A stretch of DNA of 43,295 bases from SZAS-7 sp964514655 (GTDB lineage: Bacteria; Chlamydiota; Chlamydiia; Chlamydiales; FEN-1388). The notes under the pieces were generated by a model, which saw only the letters and a program-made list of their open reading frames with translations, was not told the origin of the DNA and did not search any database. Below are positions 24,274 to 32,680 of this stretch, one piece after another. The stretch's first letter is position 1. Each line of letters starts with the position of its first letter. The position numbers and the translations under genes are program-made. The stretch covers positions 1 through 43,295 of the forward strand of contig CAZEQY010000021.1 in assembly GCA_964514655.1 (NCBI GenBank), written 5' to 3'.

Positions 24274-25266
24274 TTAGTTCATAAAATCCGCTAGAAATAT
24301 ATGAGAAGAGCTATTGTTTCGCTTGGATGTCCACATAAACTTTTTGCCGCTATTTGAAAAGACGGAAAGGCCATCAAAGGATGAATTGTGGGTAAGGCGC
24401 TCAAGCTGCAAAGTATTGACATCTACGAGATAGATCTCATAGTGAGCGTGGCCGTGAAGTGAGGTGGTAAAGGCAATGCGATTGCCATCCGGGTGCCAGT
24501 AGGGTGCCCAGTTTACGGCGCTATTATCTGTAAGCTGTCTTTCGTCTGAGCCATCTACGCGTATAGTATAGATCTGCAAATCGTTTGGGGTTTTGCGGTC
24601 TGCTCTAAAGACGATTAGCTGATCATCAGGCGAAAAAAAGGGGCCGCCGTTATAGCAGTAGTCGGTATTTGTCACCTGAACAACATCAGAACCATCAGCA
24701 TCCATGGTGTAGATATTCATTGTGCCGGATTCATTGCTTGCAAACACAATGCGCTTGCCGTCGTGAGAATAGGCACACTCTGCATGATAGTGCGGGCCAT
24801 GGGTCAAGGCTTTAAGGTCACTTCCATCTGGGTTTGCTTCGTAGATGTTCATGTAAGGAGTAAAGGCCCATGAATAGGTGCCCCCTTGTCGCTTATAGCC
24901 CGGCACGTCTTGTTCATAATTTGGATTATCAAGAGCAGGGTCTTCATGGCTTGATGCAAAGATAATCTTTTTACCATCTGGACGAAAGTAGGCGCATGTG
25001 CATGCTCCTTTTCCGGTACTTACCATACGCGGCACACCTTCGGTCAAGTTCATGGTATAGATCTGATAATGCTCTTTTCCCGCTGGCACTGCCTGAAAAA
25101 TAATTGTCTCTTCATCGGGAGAAAAATAGGCCTCTCCGGCCTTTTCAAAGCCCATTTCGCAAAATGTCACCTGGCGTATATTTTGTAAATACCTAGCCTC
25201 AAGAGTTGGATCAAACACATCTTCAGCAAAGATACATGATGAGATAAGCAAAAAAAGTGCAAGCAT
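24274..25266 (-). CDS. Periplasmic TolB-like WD40/PD40 beta-propeller protein
   Basis: The 330-residue product begins with a cleavable signal peptide (hydrophobic residues 1-14, cleavage probably after 'IFA'). It then has five to six repeats of the PD40 type: 'YFSPDEETIIFQA', 'YFRPDGKKIIFAS', 'AYSHDGKRIVFAS', 'FFSPDDQLIVFRA' and 'YWHPDGNRIAFTT', each followed by 'IYTM..DGSD'. This forms a beta-propeller like the C-terminal domain of TolB, without TolB's N-terminal domain. It would act in the periplasm as a binding or scaffold protein. AGGAATAGG precedes the ATG. It follows nfo by 11 bp and is probably cotranscribed with it. Confidence 0.85.
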   Translation of the reverse strand: MLALFLLISSCIFAEDVFDPTLEARYLQNIRQVTFCEMGFEKAGEAYFSPDEETIIFQAVPAGKEHYQIYTMNLTEGVPRMVSTGKGACTCAYFRPDGKKIIFASSHEDPALDNPNYEQDVPGYKRQGGTYSWAFTPYMNIYEANPDGSDLKALTHGPHYHAECAYSHDGKRIVFASNESGTMNIYTMDADGSDVVQVTNTDYCYNGGPFFSPDDQLIVFRADRKTPNDLQIYTIRVDGSDERQLTDNSAVNWAPYWHPDGNRIAFTTSLHGHAHYEIYLVDVNTLQLERLTHNSSFDGLSVFSNSGKKFMWTSKRNNSSSHIFLADFMN

Positions 25267-25277
25267 GATACCTATTC

Positions 25278-26129
25278 CTATTTAGCAAATGAGCGCAACA
25301 GCGCAATTTCTTTTTTCCACACTTCATCCATACCAGGTGTTTCAAGGTATTTAGATAGTGCGGTAAGACGAGGCTCCTGCATAATAGCTTCAAAACACTC
25401 TATCCCTATTTTTCCTTTACCAAGATCAGCATGGCGGTCTTTTCTTGATCCTAAGTCATGCATAGAGTCGTTAAGGTGCATAGCATGAAGATGCTTGATG
25501 CCGATAATGCGGTCAAACTCATCTAAAGTATGTTTTAAAGCCGCTTTTGTGCGAATGTCATACCCCGCAGCAAAGATGTGGCAGGTATCTATACAAACGC
25601 CAACGGGCACTTCGCGCTCTACTCGCTCAATCACGTAGGCTATTTCATCAAAGCGCGCCCCAACGACAGATCCTTGACCGGCTGTCGTCTCTAAAAGTAG
25701 CCTTAGATGTTTTTTGCCGCTGAAGAGGTCTTTTACTTCCAACAGGCTTTCCACGATGCGGTCCAAACACAGCTGCACGCCCTCTTGCAAGGCAGCACCC
25801 GGGTGAAAGTTCACAAAGGCAAGATCTAGCTGCAAAGCACGTATAATTTCTTCTCTAAAAGCGCGGCGGCTTTTTACAAGATTTTCTGGATCCGGGGCTC
25901 CTAGGTTAATCAAGTAGCTGTCGTGACTCATAATCTTTTTTAGACCAGTCTCTTCAAGCGCTTTATGCCAGAGGTCAATTGTCTCTTGCGAAAGGGAGCG
26001 AGAATGCCACTGACGCTGGTTAGAGGTAAAAAGCTGAATAGTTGTTGCCCCAATCTCTTTACCCTCATAAAGAGCATTTTGAACGCCGCCTGCTGCAGAG
26101 GTATGTGCCCCTAGAAGTAACTCTGTCAT
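25278..26129 (-). CDS. nfo: Endonuclease IV (AP endonuclease)
   Basis: Zinc-dependent AP endonuclease of base excision repair. The start at ATG 26129 yields 283 residues, the family length, with AGGA upstream; a longer frame to 26348 runs into the divergent murJ gene. Family motifs include 'LLGAHTSAAGG', 'QLFTSNQRQW', 'NFHPGAAL' with a metal-binding His, 'LLETTAGQG', 'GVCIDTCHIFAAGYD' and 'HLNDS..LGS..DRHADLGKG'. Together these supply the His/Asp/Glu ligands for three zinc ions. The gene is divergent from murJ across a 43-bp (or 73-bp) gap containing a 12-bp inverted repeat. The nfo/mviN pairing matches remembered chlamydial gene order. Confidence 0.95.
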   Translation of the reverse strand: MTELLLGAHTSAAGGVQNALYEGKEIGATTIQLFTSNQRQWHSRSLSQETIDLWHKALEETGLKKIMSHDSYLINLGAPDPENLVKSRRAFREEIIRALQLDLAFVNFHPGAALQEGVQLCLDRIVESLLEVKDLFSGKKHLRLLLETTAGQGSVVGARFDEIAYVIERVEREVPVGVCIDTCHIFAAGYDIRTKAALKHTLDEFDRIIGIKHLHAMHLNDSMHDLGSRKDRHADLGKGKIGIECFEAIMQEPRLTALSKYLETPGMDEVWKKEIALLRSFAK

Positions 26130-26143
26130 ACAAATAAATCCTG

Positions 26144-26186
26144 TTAAATTTTGCCTGAGAGGATTATGATGGATGGCGAAATTTAA
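26144..26186. promoter_or_regulatory. Inverted repeat between divergent nfo and murJ
   Basis: Arms TTAAATTTTGCC (26144-26155) and GGCGAAATTTAA (26175-26186) are complementary over 12 bp with one mismatch and 19 bases between them. It lies in the only space available for both divergent promoters, so an operator shared by the two genes is possible. It also argues that murJ starts at 26203, not inside the repeat at 26173. Confidence 0.5.
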
Positions 26187-26202
26187 CGTAAGGGTTTCTA
26201 TC

Positions 26203-27828
26203 ATGCAAGAGCAGCAAACACAAGCTGCACTTCTACCAGACTCCGTGTCGTCGATCACGCGATCTGCCATGCGCTTTTTTTCTGGCACAGCTCTAAGCCG
26301 CGTCACCGGCATGCTGCGCGATATGGCACTTGCCTTCTGTTTTGGCACTCACGAGGCGCTAGCTGCCCTTTTTGTTGCCTACAGACTATCGCAGCTTGCA
26401 CGTAGACTTTTTGGTGAAGGTGCGCTTCAATCGGCCTTTATTCCTGTGTTTGAAGAGATGCGGGCTGAAGAGCCAAAACGTGCCTTTAGCTTCTTTCGCG
26501 ACTTAAGTGTGCTACTTGCGCTCTTTTTAGTTGGCTTCATTGCAGTAGGCTGCCTCGCGCTTGGATTTTCACACTCATTTATAAACTGGAGCACCGGCAA
26601 CACCCAAATCGTCGATCTCGCCATCCTCATTTTGCCAAGTTTATTATTTATTTGTCTTTTTGGACTCAATAGCTCGCTCCTTCAGTGCCAAAAGCACTAC
26701 TTTACTGTAGGTATAGCCCCAGCCTTTTTTAACATCGCCATCGCCATTGGCAGCATCTCTTTTTATGGATGGGACCCTAACAAGGCTATGCCTTATGTTG
26801 CTATATGTATTGTCATTGGCTGCGCATTTCAATGGGCAGCAACGCTCCTTCCCACGCTTAAATCGCTAAAAAGCCACCTGGGCACTACGATCTGGCAGAA
26901 CATCCACATCTACTCAAAAGATATACGTCGCCTCTATAAGCCTTTAGCTCTTGGCCTACTTGGCGTTGGTGCCACGCAGATAAACAACGGTGTAGATGCC
27001 CTCTTTGCCCGCTGGGCAGACCCTGAAGGCCCGGCACAGCTTTGGTTTTCTCAAAGGCTGTTGCAGCTGCCGCTTGCCCTCTTTGGCATTGCCATTTCCG
27101 GAGCGCTCTTGCCGCCACTATCGCGCAGCATTCAGGCAGGAAGAAAAGATGAATATTTGCGCTTTTTAGATTTTGCCCAAAGACGGGTGTTTGCGCTGCT
27201 TTTTCCCTGCACGCTTGCACTACTTGTCTTTGGAACGCCGCTTATAAACTGCATCTTTGGGCGCGGAGACTTTCAGCTACACTCTATACTTGCAACAACA
27301 GGCTGTCTACACACCTATGCTATAGGGCTATTGCCTATGGGCCTTATCATTGTGCTAGGACCTGCTTTTTATGCCTTTAAAAACTTTAAAACGCCGGCAA
27401 TAGCAGCGTTCATCTCTTTAGTTATTAACTTTATCATCAACTGTATCTTTATCTTTGGCCTTGGCTTTTCTGCAATTAGCGTAGCTCTTGCAACAAGCAT
27501 CTCCTCTTGGATAAACATCCTCTACCTCTACCGCAAACTAAAAAGCCACTATGGCGAAGTCATAAGCTCTGAAGGGACTCTAGAGATGACAAAAGTAGTT
27601 GCTGTTAGCACAACGTGCGCCCTTTTAGCACTTGGCTTTCAGGCCTATTTTTATCAAATGCCCCAGCTTTTTCACCTCTTTAGAGTAAGTGAATTGCCAA
27701 CACAATTTGTCGATCAGGTGCTCTATCTAGCTATTCCAGGGCTTGTTTTTATTGGGCTAGTTTTGGCTTTTTCGTGGCTATGTAAAGCTAAAGACTTGCT
27801 TGTACTTTTTAGAATTAGGGTTTCATGA
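26203..27828 (+). CDS. murJ: Lipid II flippase MurJ (MviN)
   Basis: Multi-pass membrane protein (about 14 helices, 541 residues) of the MOP superfamily that flips lipid II for peptidoglycan synthesis. Family features: N-terminal 'MRFFSGTALSRVTGMLRDMALAFCFG', 'YRLSQLARRLFGEGALQSAFIPVF', 'NNGVDALFARW' and 'LLPPLSRS', with conserved arginines in the first two. I prefer ATG 26203, which has AAGGG eight bases upstream; 26173 is an alternative that would add ten residues and lie in the inverted repeat. The stop overlaps the start of the downstream kinase gene by 4 bp (ATGA), so peptidoglycan transport and isoprenoid synthesis genes are translated from one transcript. Confidence 0.94.
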   Translation: MQEQQTQAALLPDSVSSITRSAMRFFSGTALSRVTGMLRDMALAFCFGTHEALAALFVAYRLSQLARRLFGEGALQSAFIPVFEEMRAEEPKRAFSFFRDLSVLLALFLVGFIAVGCLALGFSHSFINWSTGNTQIVDLAILILPSLLFICLFGLNSSLLQCQKHYFTVGIAPAFFNIAIAIGSISFYGWDPNKAMPYVAICIVIGCAFQWAATLLPTLKSLKSHLGTTIWQNIHIYSKDIRRLYKPLALGLLGVGATQINNGVDALFARWADPEGPAQLWFSQRLLQLPLALFGIAISGALLPPLSRSIQAGRKDEYLRFLDFAQRRVFALLFPCTLALLVFGTPLINCIFGRGDFQLHSILATTGCLHTYAIGLLPMGLIIVLGPAFYAFKNFKTPAIAAFISLVINFIINCIFIFGLGFSAISVALATSISSWINILYLYRKLKSHYGEVISSEGTLEMTKVVAVSTTCALLALGFQAYFYQMPQLFHLFRVSELPTQFVDQVLYLAIPGLVFIGLVLAFSWLCKAKDLLVLFRIRVS

Positions 27829-28841
27829 AACGTTACTGCGCACAAGCCCCAGCAAAGATCATCCTCACAGGTGAGCATTCTGTCGTCTATGGCCAGCCGG
27901 CAATAGTAACGGCAGTAAACCGCTTTGCATATACCGAAATAGTGCCGGGATCATCTAGTGACATACTATTGAGCTTAAGCGATTTTAAGCAAAAGGCTTC
28001 TAGCACCTTGCGTACGTTGCGCATCATGAAGGAGCGACTTTTAGAAAGCTATCGACTCTGTGTAAAAGGACAACTTTCCATTCGAGAAGTGCTTCAAAAG
28101 CCATCAGAGCTTTTTCAATTCGCCTTAATCTCGCTTATTGATACCTTTCAGATGGAAATCCAAAAGGGCTTTCATATCACGCTCTCATCAGACATCCCTA
28201 TCGGCTGCGGCATGGGATCTTCTGCTGCTACGGTCGTTTCTGTAATACGAGCACTAAGCTCCTTTTTAGGATTAGAGCTAAAGGCCGAATGGCTCCACAA
28301 ATTGAGTATGGAAGCAGAGCGCCTGCAACATGGCTATTCAAGCGGTGTTGATTCCTACGTGTCCCTAAATGGCGGCTGCGTGCGCTTTGAACAGGGCAAA
28401 GCTCATCCTATTAACATCAACAGTCTCTCTTTATACATCGTAAATACAGGAAAGCCAAAATCAACTACCGGCGAGTGCGTGATGCAGGTATCTGCTCAAT
28501 ATAAAGAAAGCACTATATGGAATGAATTTGGCGCTCTTGCTCTTGAAATCGAAAAGGCTCTTATTAACAACTACCAGCAAGATCTTAAAGAACTTATTCG
28601 TCAAAACCACCGACTTTTAGTGCGCCTTGGCGTTGTTCCAGAAAAGGTGCAGGTGTTTATTAGTGAAGTAGAACAGCAAGGCGGTGCAAGCAAAATCTGC
28701 GGAGCAGGCGCTATCTCAGGTGATACAAGCGGCGTGTTGTTAGTACTTGCAGATGCTCCGCCACACGATCTTGTTACAAAATATGGCTACAGCCTAATTG
28801 AACTAGAGGGAGAAAAGCTTGGCGCAAAAGTTATCGTGTAG
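27825..28841 (+). CDS. Mevalonate kinase (GHMP family)
   Basis: 338-residue GHMP kinase. The start overlaps murJ by 4 bp. Motif 1 'PAKIILTGEHSVVYGQPAIV' is typical of mevalonate kinase (H-S/A-V-V-Y-G). Motif 2 'IPIGCGMGSSAATVVSVI' is the ATP phosphate loop, and motif 3 'KICGAGAISGDTSGVLL' lies near the C-terminus. 'SSGVDSYVSLNGG' supplies the catalytic Asp region. It would phosphorylate (R)-mevalonate to 5-phosphomevalonate in the cytoplasm. It heads a tightly packed trio with a second GHMP kinase (23-bp overlap) and mvaD. Assignment of mevalonate to this kinase, and phosphomevalonate to the next, rests on order and motif 1. Confidence 0.82.
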   Translation: MKRYCAQAPAKIILTGEHSVVYGQPAIVTAVNRFAYTEIVPGSSSDILLSLSDFKQKASSTLRTLRIMKERLLESYRLCVKGQLSIREVLQKPSELFQFALISLIDTFQMEIQKGFHITLSSDIPIGCGMGSSAATVVSVIRALSSFLGLELKAEWLHKLSMEAERLQHGYSSGVDSYVSLNGGCVRFEQGKAHPININSLSLYIVNTGKPKSTTGECVMQVSAQYKESTIWNEFGALALEIEKALINNYQQDLKELIRQNHRLLVRLGVVPEKVQVFISEVEQQGGASKICGAGAISGDTSGVLLVLADAPPHDLVTKYGYSLIELEGEKLGAKVIV

Positions 28842-29709
28842 TGCTCCTGGCAGCCTTATGCTCATGGGTGAGCATGCCGTGTTACATGGAAAAGAAGCGC
28901 TTTCGTGTGCTGTAGATAAGCGTATAACAGTCACCTATCTTCCTCGATCTGATGATAGAGTACACATCAACTCCCAACTTGGAACATATCGCTCACATCT
29001 TAGCAACCTACAACAAGACCCACGCTTTAGCTATGTTCTTGCCTGTTTAGAACATGCTACATGCGGCTTAGACCTTACTATAGAGTCTGAATTTTCTCAT
29101 AAAGTGGGTCTTGGATCATCTGCTGCTGTAGTTGTTGCAACCCTTGGCTGTCTCTTGGGCACTAAAGAAACCTTGTTCGAGAAGTCCCTTGCAATCGTGC
29201 GCAAGGTGCAGGGACTAGCTTCCGGAGCTGATGTTGCAGCATCGATTCATGGAGGTATTGTCAGTTACCGCATGGAGCCTTGCACGATCAACAGCATTAC
29301 AGGCACACTACCCCTCACACTCATCTATTCCGGCAGCAAGCTTGCTACAAAAGAAGTTATTAAACTGGTTGAAGAGCGCAAGGTTTTGCACCCGGCACTC
29401 TTTGAGCACATCTTTACCCTACAACATGCAACTGTTCAAGAATCAAAGGCCGCTATAGCTAGCTCTGACTACACAAGCCTTGGCATGCTCTTTACGATAC
29501 ACCACGGCTTGCAGGAAGCTCTTGGCACATGCAATCATGCCCTTGCTGATATTGTACACACCATGCTGCAACATCCTGCAATATATGGCGCAAAAATTTC
29601 AGGCTCTGGTCTTGGAGACTGCGCGATTGGCTTAGGCTCTGCAAAAATTGATAGCCCCTATGAAGAGATCCCCGTAGCAATATCCTCAAAAGGAGTGCTA
29701 TTTTTATGA
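28819..29709 (+). CDS. Second GHMP kinase, probable phosphomevalonate kinase
   Basis: Starts with TTG at 28819 inside the preceding gene (23-bp overlap), supported by a strong GAGGGAG ribosome-binding site. The 296-residue product shows 'PGSLMLMGEHAVLHGKEAL', the ATP loop 'KVGLGSSAAVVVATLG', 'ASGADVAASIHGG' and the C-terminal 'AKISGSGLGDCAIGL'. Placed between a mevalonate kinase and mvaD, it most likely makes 5-diphosphomevalonate from 5-phosphomevalonate. Motif 1 (GEHAVLHG) is also compatible with mevalonate kinase itself, so substrate order could be swapped, or this could be a duplicate with archaeal-type variation. The stop overlaps the mvaD start by 4 bp. Confidence 0.75.
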   Translation: MAQKLSCSAPGSLMLMGEHAVLHGKEALSCAVDKRITVTYLPRSDDRVHINSQLGTYRSHLSNLQQDPRFSYVLACLEHATCGLDLTIESEFSHKVGLGSSAAVVVATLGCLLGTKETLFEKSLAIVRKVQGLASGADVAASIHGGIVSYRMEPCTINSITGTLPLTLIYSGSKLATKEVIKLVEERKVLHPALFEHIFTLQHATVQESKAAIASSDYTSLGMLFTIHHGLQEALGTCNHALADIVHTMLQHPAIYGAKISGSGLGDCAIGLGSAKIDSPYEEIPVAISSKGVLFL

Positions 29710-30674
29710 GTACAAAACAAGATATAGTTAGCCGCCTTGTAGGGCCAAAGAAAGAGCCACAAAAAAAAGAAGCTACAAGCTTTGCTCCTGCAAATATCGC
29801 GCTTATCAAATACTGGGGAAAACGAGATAACGAGCTAAATCTACCTGTCACAAGTAGTGTGTCGCTATCGCTATCTAAAGGCACGCACACAAAAATCACT
29901 AGTACTAATGATTGCGACACTATACTGCTTAATGGTAAAGAATGTGCGAAAGAAAGCACCTTTTCAAAGCGCCTCATAAACTTTTTAGACCTCGTACGAG
30001 CGCCGGGAACCTACTTTAGAATTGAAACCACAAATGAAATTCCAACGGCATCTGGCTTTGCCTCTTCATCTTCTGGCTTTGCAGCGCTTGTAAAAGCGTT
30101 AAATGAGCTCTATAGCTGGAATGCAGATGACAAAACCCTTTCAATCTTAGCGCGCCTTGGTAGCGGCAGTGCCTCTAGATCTATCTATACAGGTTTTGTA
30201 GAATGGCATGCTGGATCACAACCAGATGGCCTAGATAGCTATAGCGAACCACTTAATACCAACTGGAACGAGCCAAAAATTGGCCTTATCACAATTTCTG
30301 ATAAAGAAAAGCCCATAGATTCTCGCCAGGCGATGAAGTGCACTGTAGAAACAGCTATGCTTTATAAGGCATGGCCAGAACAAGTTGCACGCGATCTTGC
30401 CTCTATAAAGCACGCAATCAACACCAAAGACTTTTCGCTACTTGGCAAAACAGCAGAAAGTAACGCACTTGCCATGCATGCTACGATGATAGCCTCCTCT
30501 CCTCCTATCCTCTACTGGCTACCCGAAAGCGTTGCCGTGATGCACACAATATGGCAGCTACGAAAAGATGGCCTTGAGCTCTACTTTACAATGGATGCCG
30601 GCCCCAACGTTAAAATCATCTATCGCGAGCAAGATAAAGCCCCGATTGCACAATCAGGTCTTCACTTTACATAA
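29706..30674 (+). CDS. mvaD: Diphosphomevalonate decarboxylase
   Basis: 322 residues. It carries out the ATP-dependent decarboxylation of diphosphomevalonate to isopentenyl diphosphate. Family motifs are clear: 'ANIALIKYWGKRD' (substrate-binding, K of KYWGK), the phosphate loop 'PTASGFASSSSGFAALV', 'GSGSASRSIYTGFVEW' and 'TMDAGPNVK' with the catalytic aspartate. The ATG overlaps the previous stop by 4 bp and GGAGTG lies upstream. The operon supplies only the lower mevalonate pathway: no HMG-CoA synthase, HMG-CoA reductase or IPP isomerase gene is in the window. A 13-bp hairpin follows the stop. Confidence 0.93.
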   Translation: MSTKQDIVSRLVGPKKEPQKKEATSFAPANIALIKYWGKRDNELNLPVTSSVSLSLSKGTHTKITSTNDCDTILLNGKECAKESTFSKRLINFLDLVRAPGTYFRIETTNEIPTASGFASSSSGFAALVKALNELYSWNADDKTLSILARLGSGSASRSIYTGFVEWHAGSQPDGLDSYSEPLNTNWNEPKIGLITISDKEKPIDSRQAMKCTVETAMLYKAWPEQVARDLASIKHAINTKDFSLLGKTAESNALAMHATMIASSPPILYWLPESVAVMHTIWQLRKDGLELYFTMDAGPNVKIIYREQDKAPIAQSGLHFT

Positions 30675-30705
30675 AGGAGGTAAGCCCATCCCGCTTACCT
30701 CCTTT
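30673..30705 (+). terminator. Hairpin terminator after mvaD
   Basis: Perfect 13-bp inverted repeat, AAAGGAGGTAAGC / GCTTACCTCCTTT (30673-30685, 30693-30705), with a 7-base loop, starting in the stop codon. The following bases are T/C-rich but not a clean U-tract. The left arm contains a full anti-SD-binding sequence (AAGGAGGT), which would be sequestered in the stem. Confidence 0.65.
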
Positions 30706-30735
30706 CTCTTATGAAAAAGCAGTTGTCATAAAATA

Positions 30736-31659
30736 ATGTTTTTGAGTAAACTAATTTTTATGTCGACTTTTTTCATTGTTTGTTCCGCATTTTTTATTGC
30801 ATTATCGAATTTTTTTGTTCGCCGCGGTGTAACAGACGGGGGCGATCATTACATCATGCCACGCTTTTTTACAGCAGGGCTTGTCTCTATTCCCATTATC
30901 TACCTGCATCATGGAAGTGTAAGCTTTGATCCCCAAATGGGACTTGTGGCGCTAGCTAGCGGACTCTGTCTTGGTCTATTACAGTATAGCATTGGCAGAA
31001 GCTTACAATTTGGCCCTAGCGGACTTACCTTTATTTTTGTCTCAAGTGTTTGTGTCTGGCCGCCGCTTGTGATGTTCTTGCTATTTGGCGATGCTTTTGG
31101 ACATGGCTATAGCCTCTACAACCTTATTGGATCACTCCTTGTCATTGCTGGACTTTGCTGGATGGGTAGTGGTGGCAAGGCAGATTCAAGCACCTTCACA
31201 AAGTGGCTTAAATGGATTGCTGTTGGCTATCTTGCAACAACGCTTTTTTACACGCTCTTTCAGTGGCGTGCTCTTTTACTTCGCCCTGATATACCAGAAT
31301 CTACACTTATACCTTTTCACGGCAATGCTCAAGCAGGCGATATCTTTATGGCAATTACCTTTTTTGTAGCAGCACTCAGCCAGCTACTGTTCAGAAACAG
31401 AACTCAAACAACCACGACAACAACGCAAGGACTATGCATGTCGGGCTGTATCGCAGGAATTTTGAGCGGTATTTCTACCTATTTTCTTTTACTTGGCACA
31501 GAATGTGCTGAAAGTGCCACAGAAAATGCTATTATTTTTCCATTAAACACTGTGATGATAATTCTCTTTTGCAATATATGGGCCTCTAGATACTATAACG
31601 AACGGATAAACTGGCCCGCAAATGCTCTTGCATTATCTGGCATTGCTATTTCAGCCTAA
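30736..31659 (+). CDS. DMT/EamA-type inner-membrane transporter
   Basis: 307 residues with about ten hydrophobic helices in two similar halves, the EamA/drug-metabolite-transporter layout. Loops are short, with 'NFFVRRGVTDGG' after helix 1 and 'IGRSLQFGPSGLTFIFVSS' (helix 3-4), the characteristic DMT hairpin. A nucleotide- or amino-acid-like solute is possible, but the substrate cannot be read from the sequence. The start could be ATG 30736 or 30760; neither has a convincing Shine-Dalgarno. It follows the mva terminator by 30 bp and so is probably separately transcribed. It ends in a 9-bp overlap with a convergent gene. Confidence 0.8.
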   Translation: MFLSKLIFMSTFFIVCSAFFIALSNFFVRRGVTDGGDHYIMPRFFTAGLVSIPIIYLHHGSVSFDPQMGLVALASGLCLGLLQYSIGRSLQFGPSGLTFIFVSSVCVWPPLVMFLLFGDAFGHGYSLYNLIGSLLVIAGLCWMGSGGKADSSTFTKWLKWIAVGYLATTLFYTLFQWRALLLRPDIPESTLIPFHGNAQAGDIFMAITFFVAALSQLLFRNRTQTTTTTTQGLCMSGCIAGILSGISTYFLLLGTECAESATENAIIFPLNTVMIILFCNIWASRYYNERINWPANALALSGIAISA

Positions 31660-32565
31660 TGTATTATTGAGATAGCCAACTACTTCGTAGCCCGCGAGCA
31701 TGCCTTCGCCTGATGCTATGATCGCTTGCTTGTAGCCAAAGGCTTTATCTATACAAGCACCTGCTGCAAATATGCCTGGGGCTGAAGTTGCAAAGGTTTT
31801 TCCTGCTGTAACAATGTAGTCACCTTCAGTTTGGTCTATCTTAAACATGATCTCTGGAATATTGGCGCACCTTCCGATAGCGCTGATAACAGCATCACAG
31901 GCAAGTTGAGAGCCATCTTCAAATAGCAAGCCCGTTACTTTGCCTGATTCATGCAACACTTGTTTAATGGTTTTTTCATAGATGAGCGTTACGTTCTTGT
32001 TGCTCTCTAGTTTTTTGAGCTTTTCACTCGTAGTCTTTAGCTCTTTACCTCGTATAACAATATGGACGACTTTAGCTTGCTTTAAAGCTATAGAGGCCTT
32101 TTTAACGGCATCAGGGCCGCTACCAATCACTGCTACGCGAGCATCCTGCAAACGCTCATCATTTTTTGATGGCTTTTGCTGTATGATGCCCGGTAGCTCC
32201 GGCGCATCAAGGCGTTTTGGCTTATCTCCTGTAGCAATAACTACGGCCTTTGCTACATATATTTGGCCATCTTCGGCTGTTAGCGTATAGCCCGCTGCTT
32301 GATCATCTTTTGCTATAGTTTTGATGCTCGTTTCTAAAAACTGCGCCCCCGCCTTTTGGGCAAGCTCCTTTGCTTGTTCAAGAATTTTTGGACCAGAAGT
32401 ATCAGGCGATACCCCAGGATAATTTTTAACTTTTTTCTTTGGATAAAGATTACTTGTCGTATGAGAGCCAATAATAAGAGTGCTTTTACCCTTTGATGCA
32501 GTAACAGAACCTGCACTTAAGCCCGCAGTGCCTGCACCTAAAATTGCCACATCAATAGCCGTCAT
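31651..32565 (-). CDS. Thioredoxin-reductase-like FAD/NAD(P) oxidoreductase without CxxC
   Basis: 304 residues from ATG 32565, set by a perfect GGAGG site. FAD-binding 'AILGAGTAGLSAG' (residues 6-18), 'VVIATGDKPKRL', NAD(P)-binding 'VAVIGSGPDAVKKA' and the terminal 'GIFAAGACIDKAFGYKQAIIASGEG' match the thioredoxin-reductase family. The redox-active CxxC that should precede the NAD(P)-binding loop is absent: that place reads 'PSKNDERLQDARVA'. The NADPH motif is GxGxDA rather than GGGxSA. It could be a TrxR-like ferredoxin/flavodoxin-NADP reductase or another disulfide-independent flavoprotein. Convergent 9-bp overlap with the DMT gene. Confidence 0.85.
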   Translation of the reverse strand: MTAIDVAILGAGTAGLSAGSVTASKGKSTLIIGSHTTSNLYPKKKVKNYPGVSPDTSGPKILEQAKELAQKAGAQFLETSIKTIAKDDQAAGYTLTAEDGQIYVAKAVVIATGDKPKRLDAPELPGIIQQKPSKNDERLQDARVAVIGSGPDAVKKASIALKQAKVVHIVIRGKELKTTSEKLKKLESNKNVTLIYEKTIKQVLHESGKVTGLLFEDGSQLACDAVISAIGRCANIPEIMFKIDQTEGDYIVTAGKTFATSAPGIFAAGACIDKAFGYKQAIIASGEGMLAGYEVVGYLNNTLG

Positions 32566-32591
32566 CGCGTCCTCCAAATAATTTTCCAGTA

Positions 32592-32620
32592 ATAGTACCA
32601 AATTATTTAGTTTATATCAA
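32592..32620 (-). promoter_or_regulatory. Promoter of the TrxR-like gene
   Basis: On the minus strand: TTGATA (32615-32620), 17-base spacer, TACTAT (32592-32597), with an extended -10 TGG directly before it. The ATG is 27 bases downstream, with GGAGG between. Confidence 0.6.
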
Positions 32621-32680
32621 TAGGAAATAATAAATTATTTGAACTGGATATGGATTTCTTCTTTACGTATACTAGTGACC

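Noticed and set aside
26130..26348. 73-codon N-terminal extension of endonuclease IV
   Set aside because: It lies antisense to the beginning of murJ; the family begins at the MTELLLGAHTS methionine, and the normal length of 283 is reached without it.
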